Of a DNA stretch of 64,000 bases, positions 16,281 to 24,749 are shown piece by piece; position 1 is the stretch's first letter, and each line of letters begins with the position of its first letter. The notes under the pieces are model-generated. The model had not been told where the DNA came from. It did not search any database and was given only the letters and a program-made list of their open reading frames with translations. Origin of the DNA: Bacillota bacterium (GTDB lineage Bacteria > Bacillota > Clostridia > Acetivibrionales > JANLFN01); assembly GCA_023421675.1 (NCBI GenBank), contig JAEZTC010000013.1, positions 372,001 through 436,000 of the forward strand. Direction: 5' to 3'. Both the position numbers and the translations under genes were made by a program.

Positions 16281-17399
16281 ATGGTTAACAGGGAAAGAAT
16301 GGTCAACGAATTTATTGAATTGATTGGCATTGACAGCCTTTCACTGCAGGAAAGAAAAATGGCTGATGTTCTTAAAGCCAAGCTTGAAAACATGGGCTAT
16401 TCTGTATATGAAGATGATGCAGGTAAAAAGGCTGGAGGAAATGCAGGAAACCTAATTTGCACAATAAAGGGCAACAACAGCAAAGCTGCACCCATAATCC
16501 TCATGGCACATATGGATACTGTAGTTCCCGGATTGAACAAAAAGCATAAAATCGAAGATGACACTATAAAGACCGATGGTACAACTATACTGGGCGGTGA
16601 TGATGCAGCAGGAATAGAGTGCATTCTTGAGGCACTAAGGGTGCTGAAGGAAGATGCTACTTCTCACGGAGATATTCAGGTTGTATTCACAATTGGTGAA
16701 GAAATAGGGCTTTTAGGTTCAAAGTACCTTGATTATGACAGGATAAATGCAAAATACGGGTTTGTACTCGACGGCGGCGGAGAAATAGGTGAGGTAGCAG
16801 TCAGTGCACCTGCACAGGATAAAATAGATATAATAGTAAAAGGTAAAGCTGCGCATGCAGGGATGGAGCCTGAAAAAGGCATAAGCGCTATACAGCTCAC
16901 AGCAAGTGCAATATCAAAAATGAAGCTCGGAAGAATCGATGAAGAAACCACTGCCAATATAGGTATAATATCCGGTGGACAGGCTACAAATATTATCTGT
17001 GATAAGGTTACCATTGAAGCTGAAGCCAGAAGTAGAAAAAGCGATAAGCTCAGGTTTCAGACCGAGCACATGAAGGAATGTTTTGAATATGCTGCTTCTG
17101 AATTTGGAGGGCATGTTGAATTCAAAAGCGAAAGTATGTATCCTTCATATAAAATAACAGATACTGATCCTATAATGCAGATACTTAAAGAAGCCGCAAA
17201 TGATGCGGGTTTGACATTGGAACCGGCCCCCACAGGCGGCGGAAGCGATACCAATATTATTAACAGCAAGGGAATCCAGGCAGTTGATATAAGTGTTGGA
17301 ATGGATAAGGTGCATAGTGTTGAAGAACAAATAAAGATAGAGGATATGGTCAAGGCAGCAAATTTCCTTGTATCAATAATTAAATTAGTTAAAGATTAG
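16281..17399 (+). CDS. M20 family metallopeptidase, peptidase T-like
   Basis: A 372-residue di-zinc aminopeptidase or tripeptidase of the PepT-like group. Metal and catalytic blocks: ILMAHMDTVVPG (zinc His and Asp), GGDDAAGI (bridging Asp), FTIGEEIGLLGS (catalytic Glu-Glu), FVLDGGGEIG, and TGGGSDTNI plus VGMDKVHSVEEQI near the end (zinc His). The dimerisation domain contains GKAAHAGMEPEKGISAI. It probably frees amino acids from small peptides in the cytosol. It follows trmL by 19 bp and precedes pfkA by 12 bp. Confidence 0.9.
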   Translation: MVNRERMVNEFIELIGIDSLSLQERKMADVLKAKLENMGYSVYEDDAGKKAGGNAGNLICTIKGNNSKAAPIILMAHMDTVVPGLNKKHKIEDDTIKTDGTTILGGDDAAGIECILEALRVLKEDATSHGDIQVVFTIGEEIGLLGSKYLDYDRINAKYGFVLDGGGEIGEVAVSAPAQDKIDIIVKGKAAHAGMEPEKGISAIQLTASAISKMKLGRIDEETTANIGIISGGQATNIICDKVTIEAEARSRKSDKLRFQTEHMKECFEYAASEFGGHVEFKSESMYPSYKITDTDPIMQILKEAANDAGLTLEPAPTGGGSDTNIINSKGIQAVDISVGMDKVHSVEEQIKIEDMVKAANFLVSIIKLVKD

Positions 17400-17411
17400 G
17401 GAGGGTTAGGT

Positions 17412-18497
17412 ATGGTTAAGCGCATTGGAGTCCTTACAGGCGGTGGAGATTGCCCTGGTTTGAATGCGGTTTTGAGAGCAGTCGTCAAAACAGCAATGAT
17501 GAAGTACAAATACGAGGTAATCGGTTTTAAAGATGGCTATAGAGGCCTTGTAATGAATGATTATATAAAGTTCAGATCAGGAGATGTATCCGGTATTCTT
17601 GATAAGGGCGGTACCATACTTGGTTCCTCAAACAGAGATAACCCTTTCAAATTTAAAGTACAAGTTGACGGTAAGGAAGAGTATAGGGACATGTCGGATG
17701 TAGTAATTAACAATATTGCTCTTCACGGCATAGACTGCATGGTGCTTATAGGCGGTGACGGAACACTTACAAGTGCAAGGGATTTTTCCCGAAAAGGGCT
17801 TAAAGTTGTTGGAGTACCAAAAACAATAGATAATGACCTGTTTGCAACTGATGTCACCTTTGGCTTTATGACTGCTGTAGATACTGCAACAGAAGCTATT
17901 GACAAGCTGCATACCACAGCAGAATCCCATCACAGGGTAATGATACTTGAGGTAATGGGAAGATATGCCGGATGGATTGCTCTTGAGTCAGGTATAGCTG
18001 GAGGGGCGGACGTTATAATCGTACCTGAAATTCCATATGACATAAATAAAGTGGTTGAAAAGATAAAGGAAAGAAAGAGCCAGGGAAAGAGCTTCAGTAT
18101 TGTGGTAGTTGCTGAGGGCGCCAAAGCGAAGGACGGAGAAATGGTAATAAGTAAGGTACTTAAGGACAGTCCGGATCCGATCAGACTTGGCGGAATAGGA
18201 AATAAGCTTGCTGATGATATAGAGAAGCTTTCAGGAATTGAGACAAGAGTTACAGTACTTGGACACCTGCAAAGGGGCGGAAGACCTTCTGCTTATGACA
18301 GGATTCTCTCTACAAGGTATGGCGTTGCGGCAGTTGAACTTATTAATCAGGGTAAATTCGGTTCAATGGTTGCTCTTCAGGGTGATTCTATAACGTCGGT
18401 AACTCTTGAGGAAGCTGTAGGGAAATTAAAAACTGTTCCCACTGACAGTGAAATAATCAATATTGCAAAAAGTGTAGGAGTTAGCTTTGGTGACTAA
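17412..18497 (+). CDS. pfkA: 6-phosphofructokinase (mixed ATP/PPi determinants)
   Basis: A 361-residue phosphofructokinase, longer than the approximately 320-residue allosteric bacterial enzyme and typical of group III enzymes. Key blocks: LTGGGDCPGLNAVLRA at the nucleotide site, GGDGT at 114-118, PKTIDND at 136-142 (catalytic Asp), MGRYAGWIAL and LGHLQRGGRPSA. Gly117 is the residue of ATP-dependent enzymes (PPi enzymes usually have Asp), while Lys137 in PKTID is the residue of PPi-dependent enzymes (ATP enzymes have Gly). The phosphoryl donor is therefore uncertain. It supplies fructose-1,6-bisphosphate for the glycolytic cluster that follows. Confidence 0.9.
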   Translation: MVKRIGVLTGGGDCPGLNAVLRAVVKTAMMKYKYEVIGFKDGYRGLVMNDYIKFRSGDVSGILDKGGTILGSSNRDNPFKFKVQVDGKEEYRDMSDVVINNIALHGIDCMVLIGGDGTLTSARDFSRKGLKVVGVPKTIDNDLFATDVTFGFMTAVDTATEAIDKLHTTAESHHRVMILEVMGRYAGWIALESGIAGGADVIIVPEIPYDINKVVEKIKERKSQGKSFSIVVVAEGAKAKDGEMVISKVLKDSPDPIRLGGIGNKLADDIEKLSGIETRVTVLGHLQRGGRPSAYDRILSTRYGVAAVELINQGKFGSMVALQGDSITSVTLEEAVGKLKTVPTDSEIINIAKSVGVSFGD

Positions 18498-18551
18498 CCC
18501 TTCATAACGATTGCAGCCTGCCCGCTGCAGCTGCGAAACGGGGGTTTTGAA

Positions 18552-19448
18552 TTGGAATTCAAAGAAATATGTATTGAAGATAAGAAATTGTTTGACAGCT
18601 ATTTAAAAAGTTACAAACCACAGGTATCAGAGCTGACATTTTCAAACCTGTATATGTGGAGAAACTATTATAAGCTTAGATACAGAGAAATAAACGGCTT
18701 TCTGTGTATTATTTCGGTTCCTGACAATGGTGTTCCGTTTTCGTTTATGCCGTTGGGCGAAACAAAAAAAGATGAGTTAAAAAGTGTAGTTGATAAATTA
18801 GGAGAGTATTTTAAACAGAACGGCTGGCAGCTATGCTTTAAAAGGCTGACTGAAGCTGAGGTTATTGTTATAACGGAAGTTTGTCCGGATAAAACTGAAA
18901 CCCTGCCAGACCGTGATAACAGCGATTACTTGTATATCTGTGAAAATCTTATAAAGCTTTCGGGCAAAAAATATGATGGTAAACGTAACCATATAAACAG
19001 GTTTAAGAAGGAACATGAATTTGAATATGTACTTATAACTGAAGAGCTTATAGGAGAATGCAGAAGGATTACCTCTGACTGGTGCAAGGAAAGGGATTGT
19101 GAAGAGCACAGGAAATACTACTGCGAAAAAATTGCAAACTTTGAAATGCTGGACAATTTTACTGCTTTGGGCTGTAAGGGTGCTTTGTTAAAGGTTGATG
19201 GAATTTACAAGGCATTTACAATAGGAGAAATGCTCAATGACGATACTGCTGTTATACATATTGAAAAAGCAGACAGCACAGTAAACGGGCTCTACCCGTT
19301 AATTAACCAGCAGTTCTGTCAGTATGAATGGGCTAATGCTTCCTTTATAAACAGGGAACAGGATTTGGGTGTTGAAGGACTTAGAAAGGCAAAGCTCTCA
19401 TACAATCCGGTTAAACTTATTGAGAAATATACTGTTACTGTTTCATAA
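18552..19448 (+). CDS. DUF2156 family protein (GNAT-fold, lysyltransferase-like)
   Basis: A 298-residue protein starting at TTG 18552. It shows FxxxxSELTFSNLYMWRNYYKLRY near the N-terminus, KYDGKRNHINRFKKEH in the middle and NREQDLGVEGLRKAKLSYNPVKLIEKY at the end, which is the signature of the DUF2156 family. That family is related to the C-terminal catalytic domain of phosphatidylglycerol lysyltransferases (MprF/FmhX-like), so an acyl or aminoacyl transferase is possible, but no transmembrane flippase domain is present. It follows pfkA by 54 bp, and is probably in the same transcript. Confidence 0.75.
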   Translation: MEFKEICIEDKKLFDSYLKSYKPQVSELTFSNLYMWRNYYKLRYREINGFLCIISVPDNGVPFSFMPLGETKKDELKSVVDKLGEYFKQNGWQLCFKRLTEAEVIVITEVCPDKTETLPDRDNSDYLYICENLIKLSGKKYDGKRNHINRFKKEHEFEYVLITEELIGECRRITSDWCKERDCEEHRKYYCEKIANFEMLDNFTALGCKGALLKVDGIYKAFTIGEMLNDDTAVIHIEKADSTVNGLYPLINQQFCQYEWANASFINREQDLGVEGLRKAKLSYNPVKLIEKYTVTVS

Positions 19449-19646
19449 CTTTATATTGTAAAAACATTGTTAAAAAAATATTTATTTTTAACTATACTAG
19501 TATTGAAAACTAAATTAAAATAATATAAAATAAGATTTGGCGTTGGAGGGTAATTTTATATTAAAATTCTTCGCCTTAAATGTAATAAAATATTAATTTA
19601 TGGTTCATAATATGAATCAATAAGCTACATAGGAGGTCGAATTAAA

Positions 19647-20657
19647 ATGGCAGTTAAAATTGGTATTAACGGATTTGGACGTATTGGCCGTCTCGTTTTC
19701 AGAGCAGCTATCGAAAATCCAGCAATTGAAATCAAGGGAATTAATGACCCGTTTATTGACTTGGAGTACTTGAAATACATGTTAAAGTATGATACTGTAC
19801 ATGGTCAATTCAAAGGTTCCATCGAAACAAAAGATGGTAAAGTTATAGTAAACGGTAAGGAAATTGCATTCTTTGCTTCCAAGGATCCAGCAGAGATTCC
19901 ATGGGCTAGCGTAGGTGCTGATTATGTAGTTGAATCAACAGGTGTATTCACTACTACAGAAAAAGCTTCTGCTCACATTAAGGGCGGCGCAAAGAAGGTA
20001 GTTATCAGTGCTCCTTCAGCAGATGCTCCAATGTATGTTATGGGCGTTAACAATGACAAGTACACAAAGGATCAGACAATCGTATCAAACGCATCCTGTA
20101 CTACAAACTGTCTCGCTCCTCTTGCAAAGGTTATCAATGACAACTTCGGTATTATCGAAGGTTTGATGACTACAGTACATGCTGCAACTAACACTCAGAA
20201 GACTGTTGATGCTCCTTCCAACAAGGACTGGAGAGGTGGCAGATCTATCCTCGGAAATATAATTCCTTCATCAACTGGTGCTGCAAAGGCCGTTGGAAAG
20301 GTTATTCCAGAACTCAATGGTAAGTTAACAGGTATGGCATTCAGAGTACCAACAGCTGACGTATCAGTAGTTGACCTCACTGTTCGCCTTAACAAAGCAG
20401 CTTCTTACGATGAAATCAAAGCAGCTGTTAAGAAGGCTTCAGAAAATGAATTAAAGGGTATCCTCGGGTATACTGAAGATTCAGTTGTTTCAACTGACTT
20501 TATTCATGATGCACGTACTTCAATCTTTGATGCAGGCGCTGGTATCGCACTTAACGGAAACTTCGTTAAATTAGTTTCCTGGTACGATAACGAATGGGGT
20601 TATTCAAACAAGGTTGTTGATCTCATTCTCCACATGGCTAGTGTTGACGCTAAATAA
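19647..20657 (+). CDS. gap: Glyceraldehyde-3-phosphate dehydrogenase (type I)
   Basis: A 336-residue NAD-dependent enzyme converting glyceraldehyde-3-phosphate to 1,3-bisphosphoglycerate. NAD-binding GINGFGRIGRLVFRA is at the start, the catalytic cysteine is Cys151 in SNASCTTNCLAPL, and the C-terminal WYDNEWGYSNKVVDL is intact. It opens the gap/pgk-tpi/gpmI/eno block. A 198-bp AT-rich leader and RBS AGGAGGTC precede it. Codon use is more C- and strong-pairing-biased than in neighbours (GTT, AAG, AAC, CTC), as expected of a highly expressed gene. Confidence 0.97.
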   Translation: MAVKIGINGFGRIGRLVFRAAIENPAIEIKGINDPFIDLEYLKYMLKYDTVHGQFKGSIETKDGKVIVNGKEIAFFASKDPAEIPWASVGADYVVESTGVFTTTEKASAHIKGGAKKVVISAPSADAPMYVMGVNNDKYTKDQTIVSNASCTTNCLAPLAKVINDNFGIIEGLMTTVHAATNTQKTVDAPSNKDWRGGRSILGNIIPSSTGAAKAVGKVIPELNGKLTGMAFRVPTADVSVVDLTVRLNKAASYDEIKAAVKKASENELKGILGYTEDSVVSTDFIHDARTSIFDAGAGIALNGNFVKLVSWYDNEWGYSNKVVDLILHMASVDAK

Positions 20658-20678
20658 TTTAGAATATAAATTATTAAA

Positions 20679-20706
20679 AAAGTCCGGTTTATACCGGACT
20701 TTTTGT
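20679..20706 (+). terminator. Terminator after gap
   Basis: A perfect 8-bp stem (20681-20688 with 20693-20700) with a 4-nt loop, flanked by an A run and TTTTTT. This allows gap to be expressed separately from, and more than, the rest of the cluster. Confidence 0.9.
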
Positions 20707-20960
20707 TTTACTGAAAGAATATTTAAAGAAACCTGATAATTGATAACACTTTGTTAAAAAATAGATAATTTTATTTCAGAGTATTGAAATAGAAGGTAAA
20801 AAGATGTAAAATGTAAACGGTTATCCAAGCGGAGAAGAATAATACATAAGCCTTTTGGATAAAATTAATTTACTAATCGAATGCTATTAAATTTGTTAAG
20901 AAAAGCGATTCTATTATATAGACAGGCTTTTCGTACATTATACCGGGAGAGTGAAAACTT
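20707..20960 (+). promoter_or_regulatory. gap to pgk-tpi intergenic region with a candidate promoter
   Basis: The space between the gap terminator and the pgk-tpi start is non-coding. A possible sigma-A promoter is TTGATA 20740-20745 with GATAAT 20764-20769 (18-bp spacer). The remaining leader of roughly 185 nt has no clear riboswitch or gene. Confidence 0.45.
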
Positions 20961-22910
20961 ATGGGAATGTTAAACAAGAAAACTATTGAAGACATTGACG
21001 TTAAGGGTAAAAAGGTTATAGTAAGAGTTGACTTTAACGTACCACTGGACGAGAACAGAAATATTACCGATGACAAAAGAATAGTTGGTGCACTTCCTAC
21101 AATTAAGTATCTTGTAGACAATGGTGCAAAGACAATACTTGTTTCCCATCTGGGAAGGCCAAAGAACGGATTTGAAGATAAATTCAGTATGAAGCCAACA
21201 GCAAAGAGACTTGGAGAACTCCTGAAGAAGGAAGTTATCATGGCCGCTGACGTTATCGGACCTGATGCTAAGGCTAAGGCTGCCGCTCTTAAGGACGGCG
21301 AAGTACTTATGCTTGAAAACGTAAGATTCCACAAGGAAGAAGAAAAGAACGAACCTGCATTTGCAAAAGAACTTGCAAGTCTTGCAGAAATATTTGTAAA
21401 CGATGCTTTTGGTACTGCTCACAGAGCTCATGCTTCTACAGCAGGTCTTGCTGATTATCTGCCTGCAGTTTCAGGATACCTTATAAAGAAAGAAATCGAA
21501 TTCATGGGCAAGGCTCTTGAAAATCCTGAAAGACCATTTGTTGCAATACTTGGCGGTGCTAAGGTTTCAGATAAGATAAAGGTTATAGAAAACCTTCTTG
21601 ACAAGGTTGATTCACTTATAATCGGCGGAGGTATGGCTTATACCTTCCTCAAGGCGAAGGGTTACAAAATAGGTAATTCAATATGTGAAGAAGATAAGCT
21701 CGATCTTGCAAGATCAATCATGGATAAAGCAGAAAAGAAGGGTGTTAACCTCATGCTTCCTATAGGAAGTATAGTTGGTAAGGAATTCAAGAATGACACT
21801 GAATTCAAATATGTACCTTCAGATGCAATGCCTGACGGCTGGATGGGAATGGATATAGGTTCCCTTACAATAGAGAAATTCTCAAAGGTTATTAAGAAAG
21901 CAAAGACTGTTATATGGAACGGACCTATGGGAGTATTCGAATTCCCGAACTTTGCTGCAGGTACCCGTGAGGTAGCTAGAGCAGTTGCTGAATCATCATC
22001 TATTTCTATAGTTGGTGGAGGAGATTCTGCTGCAGCAGTAGAACAGCTTGGTTATGCAGATAAAATTACACATATATCAACTGGAGGGGGAGCGTCACTG
22101 GAATTCCTTGAAGGAAAGGTACTTCCAGGCATAGATGTACTTATGGATAAGAATATGAGAAGAAAAAACATAGCAGGAAACTGGAAAATGAATAAGACTC
22201 CTAAGGAAACTGGAGAATTCATAACAGCTTTGAAAGAAAAAGTTAAAGATGCTGAAGCTGAAGTAGTTGCAGTTGTACCATTTGTTTGTCTCCCTGCAGC
22301 AATAAAAGCAGCTGAAGGATCAAATATCAAAATTGGTGCTCAGAATCTTCACTGGGAAGAAAAAGGAGCATACACAGGCGAAGTTTCAGGCCCTATGCTT
22401 GTTGATCTTGGAGTAGAATATGTAGTAATCGGACACTCTGAAAGAAGACAGTATTTTGCAGAAACTGACGAAACAGTTAATAAGAAGGTTCATTCAGCAT
22501 TCAAATACGGCCTCAAACCTATTATCTGCGTTGGTGAATCACTCGCACAGAGAGAACAGGGAGTTACTGCAGACCTCGTAAGGTACCAGGTTAAGATTGC
22601 TTTACTCGGACTTACTGCTGAACAGGTTAAGAATGTTGTAATTGCCTATGAACCAATCTGGGCAATCGGCACAGGTAAGACAGCAACTAATGAGCAGGCA
22701 AATGAAGTTTGCTCAATAATCAGACAGACTGTAAACGAAGTTTATGGAAAAGATGCTGCTGATTACGTTACAATCCAGTATGGTGGAAGTGTTAACGCAG
22801 CAAATGCTTCAGACCTCTTCGCAATGTCTGATATAGACGGCGGTCTCGTAGGTGGAGCAAGCCTTAAAGCTGACGATTTCGAACAAATTGTTAAAGCAGG
22901 CAAGAAATAA
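20961..22910 (+). CDS. pgk/tpi: Fused phosphoglycerate kinase - triosephosphate isomerase
   Basis: One uninterrupted 649-codon frame encodes both enzymes. Residues 1-398 are a complete phosphoglycerate kinase (VRVDFNVPLDENRNITDD substrate block, SHLGRPKN, ILGGAKVSDKI, WNGPMGVFE and the nucleotide block VGGGDSAAAVEQLG). Residues 399-649 are a complete triosephosphate isomerase starting at an in-frame ATG (22155) with IAGNWKMNKT, VIGHSERRQYF (catalytic His) and AYEPIWAIGTGKTA (catalytic Glu). There is no stop and no linker between them. The TIM part could also start independently at ATG 22155, although only a weak purine-rich stretch precedes it. A similar fusion is known from Thermotoga maritima. 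RBS GGGAGAG precedes ATG 20961. Confidence 0.93.
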   Translation: MGMLNKKTIEDIDVKGKKVIVRVDFNVPLDENRNITDDKRIVGALPTIKYLVDNGAKTILVSHLGRPKNGFEDKFSMKPTAKRLGELLKKEVIMAADVIGPDAKAKAAALKDGEVLMLENVRFHKEEEKNEPAFAKELASLAEIFVNDAFGTAHRAHASTAGLADYLPAVSGYLIKKEIEFMGKALENPERPFVAILGGAKVSDKIKVIENLLDKVDSLIIGGGMAYTFLKAKGYKIGNSICEEDKLDLARSIMDKAEKKGVNLMLPIGSIVGKEFKNDTEFKYVPSDAMPDGWMGMDIGSLTIEKFSKVIKKAKTVIWNGPMGVFEFPNFAAGTREVARAVAESSSISIVGGGDSAAAVEQLGYADKITHISTGGGASLEFLEGKVLPGIDVLMDKNMRRKNIAGNWKMNKTPKETGEFITALKEKVKDAEAEVVAVVPFVCLPAAIKAAEGSNIKIGAQNLHWEEKGAYTGEVSGPMLVDLGVEYVVIGHSERRQYFAETDETVNKKVHSAFKYGLKPIICVGESLAQREQGVTADLVRYQVKIALLGLTAEQVKNVVIAYEPIWAIGTGKTATNEQANEVCSIIRQTVNEVYGKDAADYVTIQYGGSVNAANASDLFAMSDIDGGLVGGASLKADDFEQIVKAGKK

Positions 22911-22955
22911 TAAACAGTTTATATAGTGTTTGCAAAAGTGTGCATTAAATAGTAC

Positions 22956-23012
22956 AATAATAAAGGTTAAGGTGTACCAAGGACGTTCTTGGCTATCCTT
23001 AACCTTATTATT
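22956..23012. repeat. 57-bp compound palindrome between pgk-tpi and gpmI
   Basis: Outer arms 22956-22972 and 22997-23012 pair over 16 bp with one bulged A, and an inner 5-bp stem pairs 22977-22981 with 22988-22992. No T run follows, so it is not a normal terminator. It may be an mRNA stabiliser/processing site or a small mobile palindrome. Confidence 0.75.
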
Positions 23013-23084
23013 CATCAGTAGATAAGTTTTTTATTGTACTTTAAAGATTAACCCGTTTTTCAATTGGGGATATGGAGGAAGAGG

Positions 23085-24620
23085 ATGAAGAACAAGTTGT
23101 TAACACTGATTATATTGGATGGCTTCGGGATCAATCCCAGAGAAGAAGGCAATGCAATAACTGCTGCAAACAAACCCAATATTGATAAGCTTTTTAAGGA
23201 ATACCCAAATACAATTATAAAAACAAGCGGTATGGACGTTGGGCTTCCAAGCGGACAGATGGGCAACTCTGAAGTTGGACATACCAATATAGGTGCAGGA
23301 AGAATCGTATATCAGGAGCTTACAAGAATAACAAAATCTATTGAAGATGGCGATTTCTTTGACAAAAAAGAGTTTCTTGATGCTGTAGAAAATTGTAAGG
23401 CAAATAACACGAAGCTTCATTTGTTCGGGCTTTTATCAGATGGTGGAGTTCATAGTCATAATACTCATTTATATGCTCTTGTAGAGCTTGCAAAGCGGCA
23501 GGGCTTAAAGGATGTTTTCGTACACTGTTTCTTTGACGGAAGAGATGTTCCACCTGACAGTGCAGGCGGATTTGTTGAAGAACTCGAGGCAAAGCTTTCT
23601 GAAATAGGAGTAGGAAAAATTGCTTCTGTAATGGGCAGATACTATGCAATGGATAGAGATAAGAGATGGGACAGAGTAAAGCTTGCATATGATGTAATGG
23701 TACTCGGAGAAGGCCTTAATGCTGAGAGTGCTATGAAAGCAGTAGCAAATTCATACTCCAAGCAGGAGTTTGATGAGTTTGTAAAACCTACAGTTATTCT
23801 TCAGAACGGTAAACCTACAGCTACAATAGATGCAAATGACTCGGTAGTTTTCTTTAACTTCAGACCTGACAGGGCAAGAGAAATAACAAGGGCCTTTGTT
23901 GATAAGGATTTTGACGGGTTTGAAAGGGCAAAAGGCTACTTCCCTCTTCATTTTGTTTGTATGACACAGTATGATGCAACAATAGAAAATGTATCTGTTG
24001 CATTCAAGCCACAGAGCCTTGCAAATACTTTTGGCGAATATATCAGCAAACAAGGTTTGAGACAGTTAAGAATTGCGGAAACCGAGAAATATGCACATGT
24101 AACCTTCTTCTTCAACGGCGGCGTGGAAAAAGTTTATGAAGGTGAAGACAGAGCTCTTATTCCTTCACCAAAAGTTGCAACCTATGACCTCAAACCTGAA
24201 ATGAGTGCTATAGAAGTAACAGATGAAGTATTGAATAGGATAAACTCCAAAGAATACGATGTAATAATCCTGAATTATGCAAACCCTGATATGGTAGGAC
24301 ATACAGGTATACTGGAAGCTGCTAAAACGGCTATTGAGACAATAGATAAATGCCTCGGCAGAGTTGTTCCTGCTATATTGGACCAAGGCGGAACTGTAAT
24401 GATTACTGCCGACCATGGTAATTCTGAGCAGATGGTGGATTACGATACAGGCGGACCTTTTACAGCACATACTACAAATCCTGTTCCATTGTTAATGATT
24501 GGCCAGGGCGATGTAAAGCTTAAGGAAGGAAGGCTCGCAGACCTGGCTCCGACTATGCTTGACATATTGGGCCTCAAAAAGCCGGATGAAATGACCGGTG
24601 AATCAATAATAGTAAAATAG
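23085..24620 (+). CDS. gpmI: 2,3-bisphosphoglycerate-independent phosphoglycerate mutase
   Basis: A 511-residue two-domain manganese enzyme interconverting 3- and 2-phosphoglycerate. The start at 23085 follows GGAGGAAGAGG and places the catalytic serine at residue 62 (MGNSEVGHTN), its canonical number; an upstream in-frame ATG at 23064 would precede the RBS. Other metal and substrate blocks are ILDGFGIN, HSHNTHL, HCFFDGRDVPP, NFRPDRAREITRA, NYANPDMVGHTG and TADHGNSEQM. It lies between pgk-tpi and eno in pathway order and is followed by its own terminator. Confidence 0.96.
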   Translation: MKNKLLTLIILDGFGINPREEGNAITAANKPNIDKLFKEYPNTIIKTSGMDVGLPSGQMGNSEVGHTNIGAGRIVYQELTRITKSIEDGDFFDKKEFLDAVENCKANNTKLHLFGLLSDGGVHSHNTHLYALVELAKRQGLKDVFVHCFFDGRDVPPDSAGGFVEELEAKLSEIGVGKIASVMGRYYAMDRDKRWDRVKLAYDVMVLGEGLNAESAMKAVANSYSKQEFDEFVKPTVILQNGKPTATIDANDSVVFFNFRPDRAREITRAFVDKDFDGFERAKGYFPLHFVCMTQYDATIENVSVAFKPQSLANTFGEYISKQGLRQLRIAETEKYAHVTFFFNGGVEKVYEGEDRALIPSPKVATYDLKPEMSAIEVTDEVLNRINSKEYDVIILNYANPDMVGHTGILEAAKTAIETIDKCLGRVVPAILDQGGTVMITADHGNSEQMVDYDTGGPFTAHTTNPVPLLMIGQGDVKLKEGRLADLAPTMLDILGLKKPDEMTGESIIVK

Positions 24621-24632
24621 GAAATATTATAA

Positions 24633-24666
24633 AAATAACGGGAAATACAAACCCGTTATTTTTTTG
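24633..24666 (+). terminator. Terminator after gpmI
   Basis: A 9-10 bp stem (about 24634-24642 with 24652-24660), 9-nt loop and a run of seven T. Confidence 0.9.
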
Positions 24667-24749
24667 TGTTTAAACTGATATAAAATGGATAAAATAAAAG
24701 CGTATGTCATTAAATCAAACTTGATTAAAGTAAAATGGAGGGATTAGAA

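Noticed and set aside
18500..18551. GC-rich hairpin (GCAGC...GCTGC) between pfkA and the DUF2156 gene as a terminator
   Set aside because: The stem is only 5 bp and no T run follows; the two genes are probably co-transcribed.
22135..22160. pgk-tpi fusion as an artefact of a lost stop codon
   Set aside because: Both halves are in one frame with no internal stop and the junction falls exactly at the natural ends; a single missing base cannot be excluded without reads, but nothing in the sequence suggests it.
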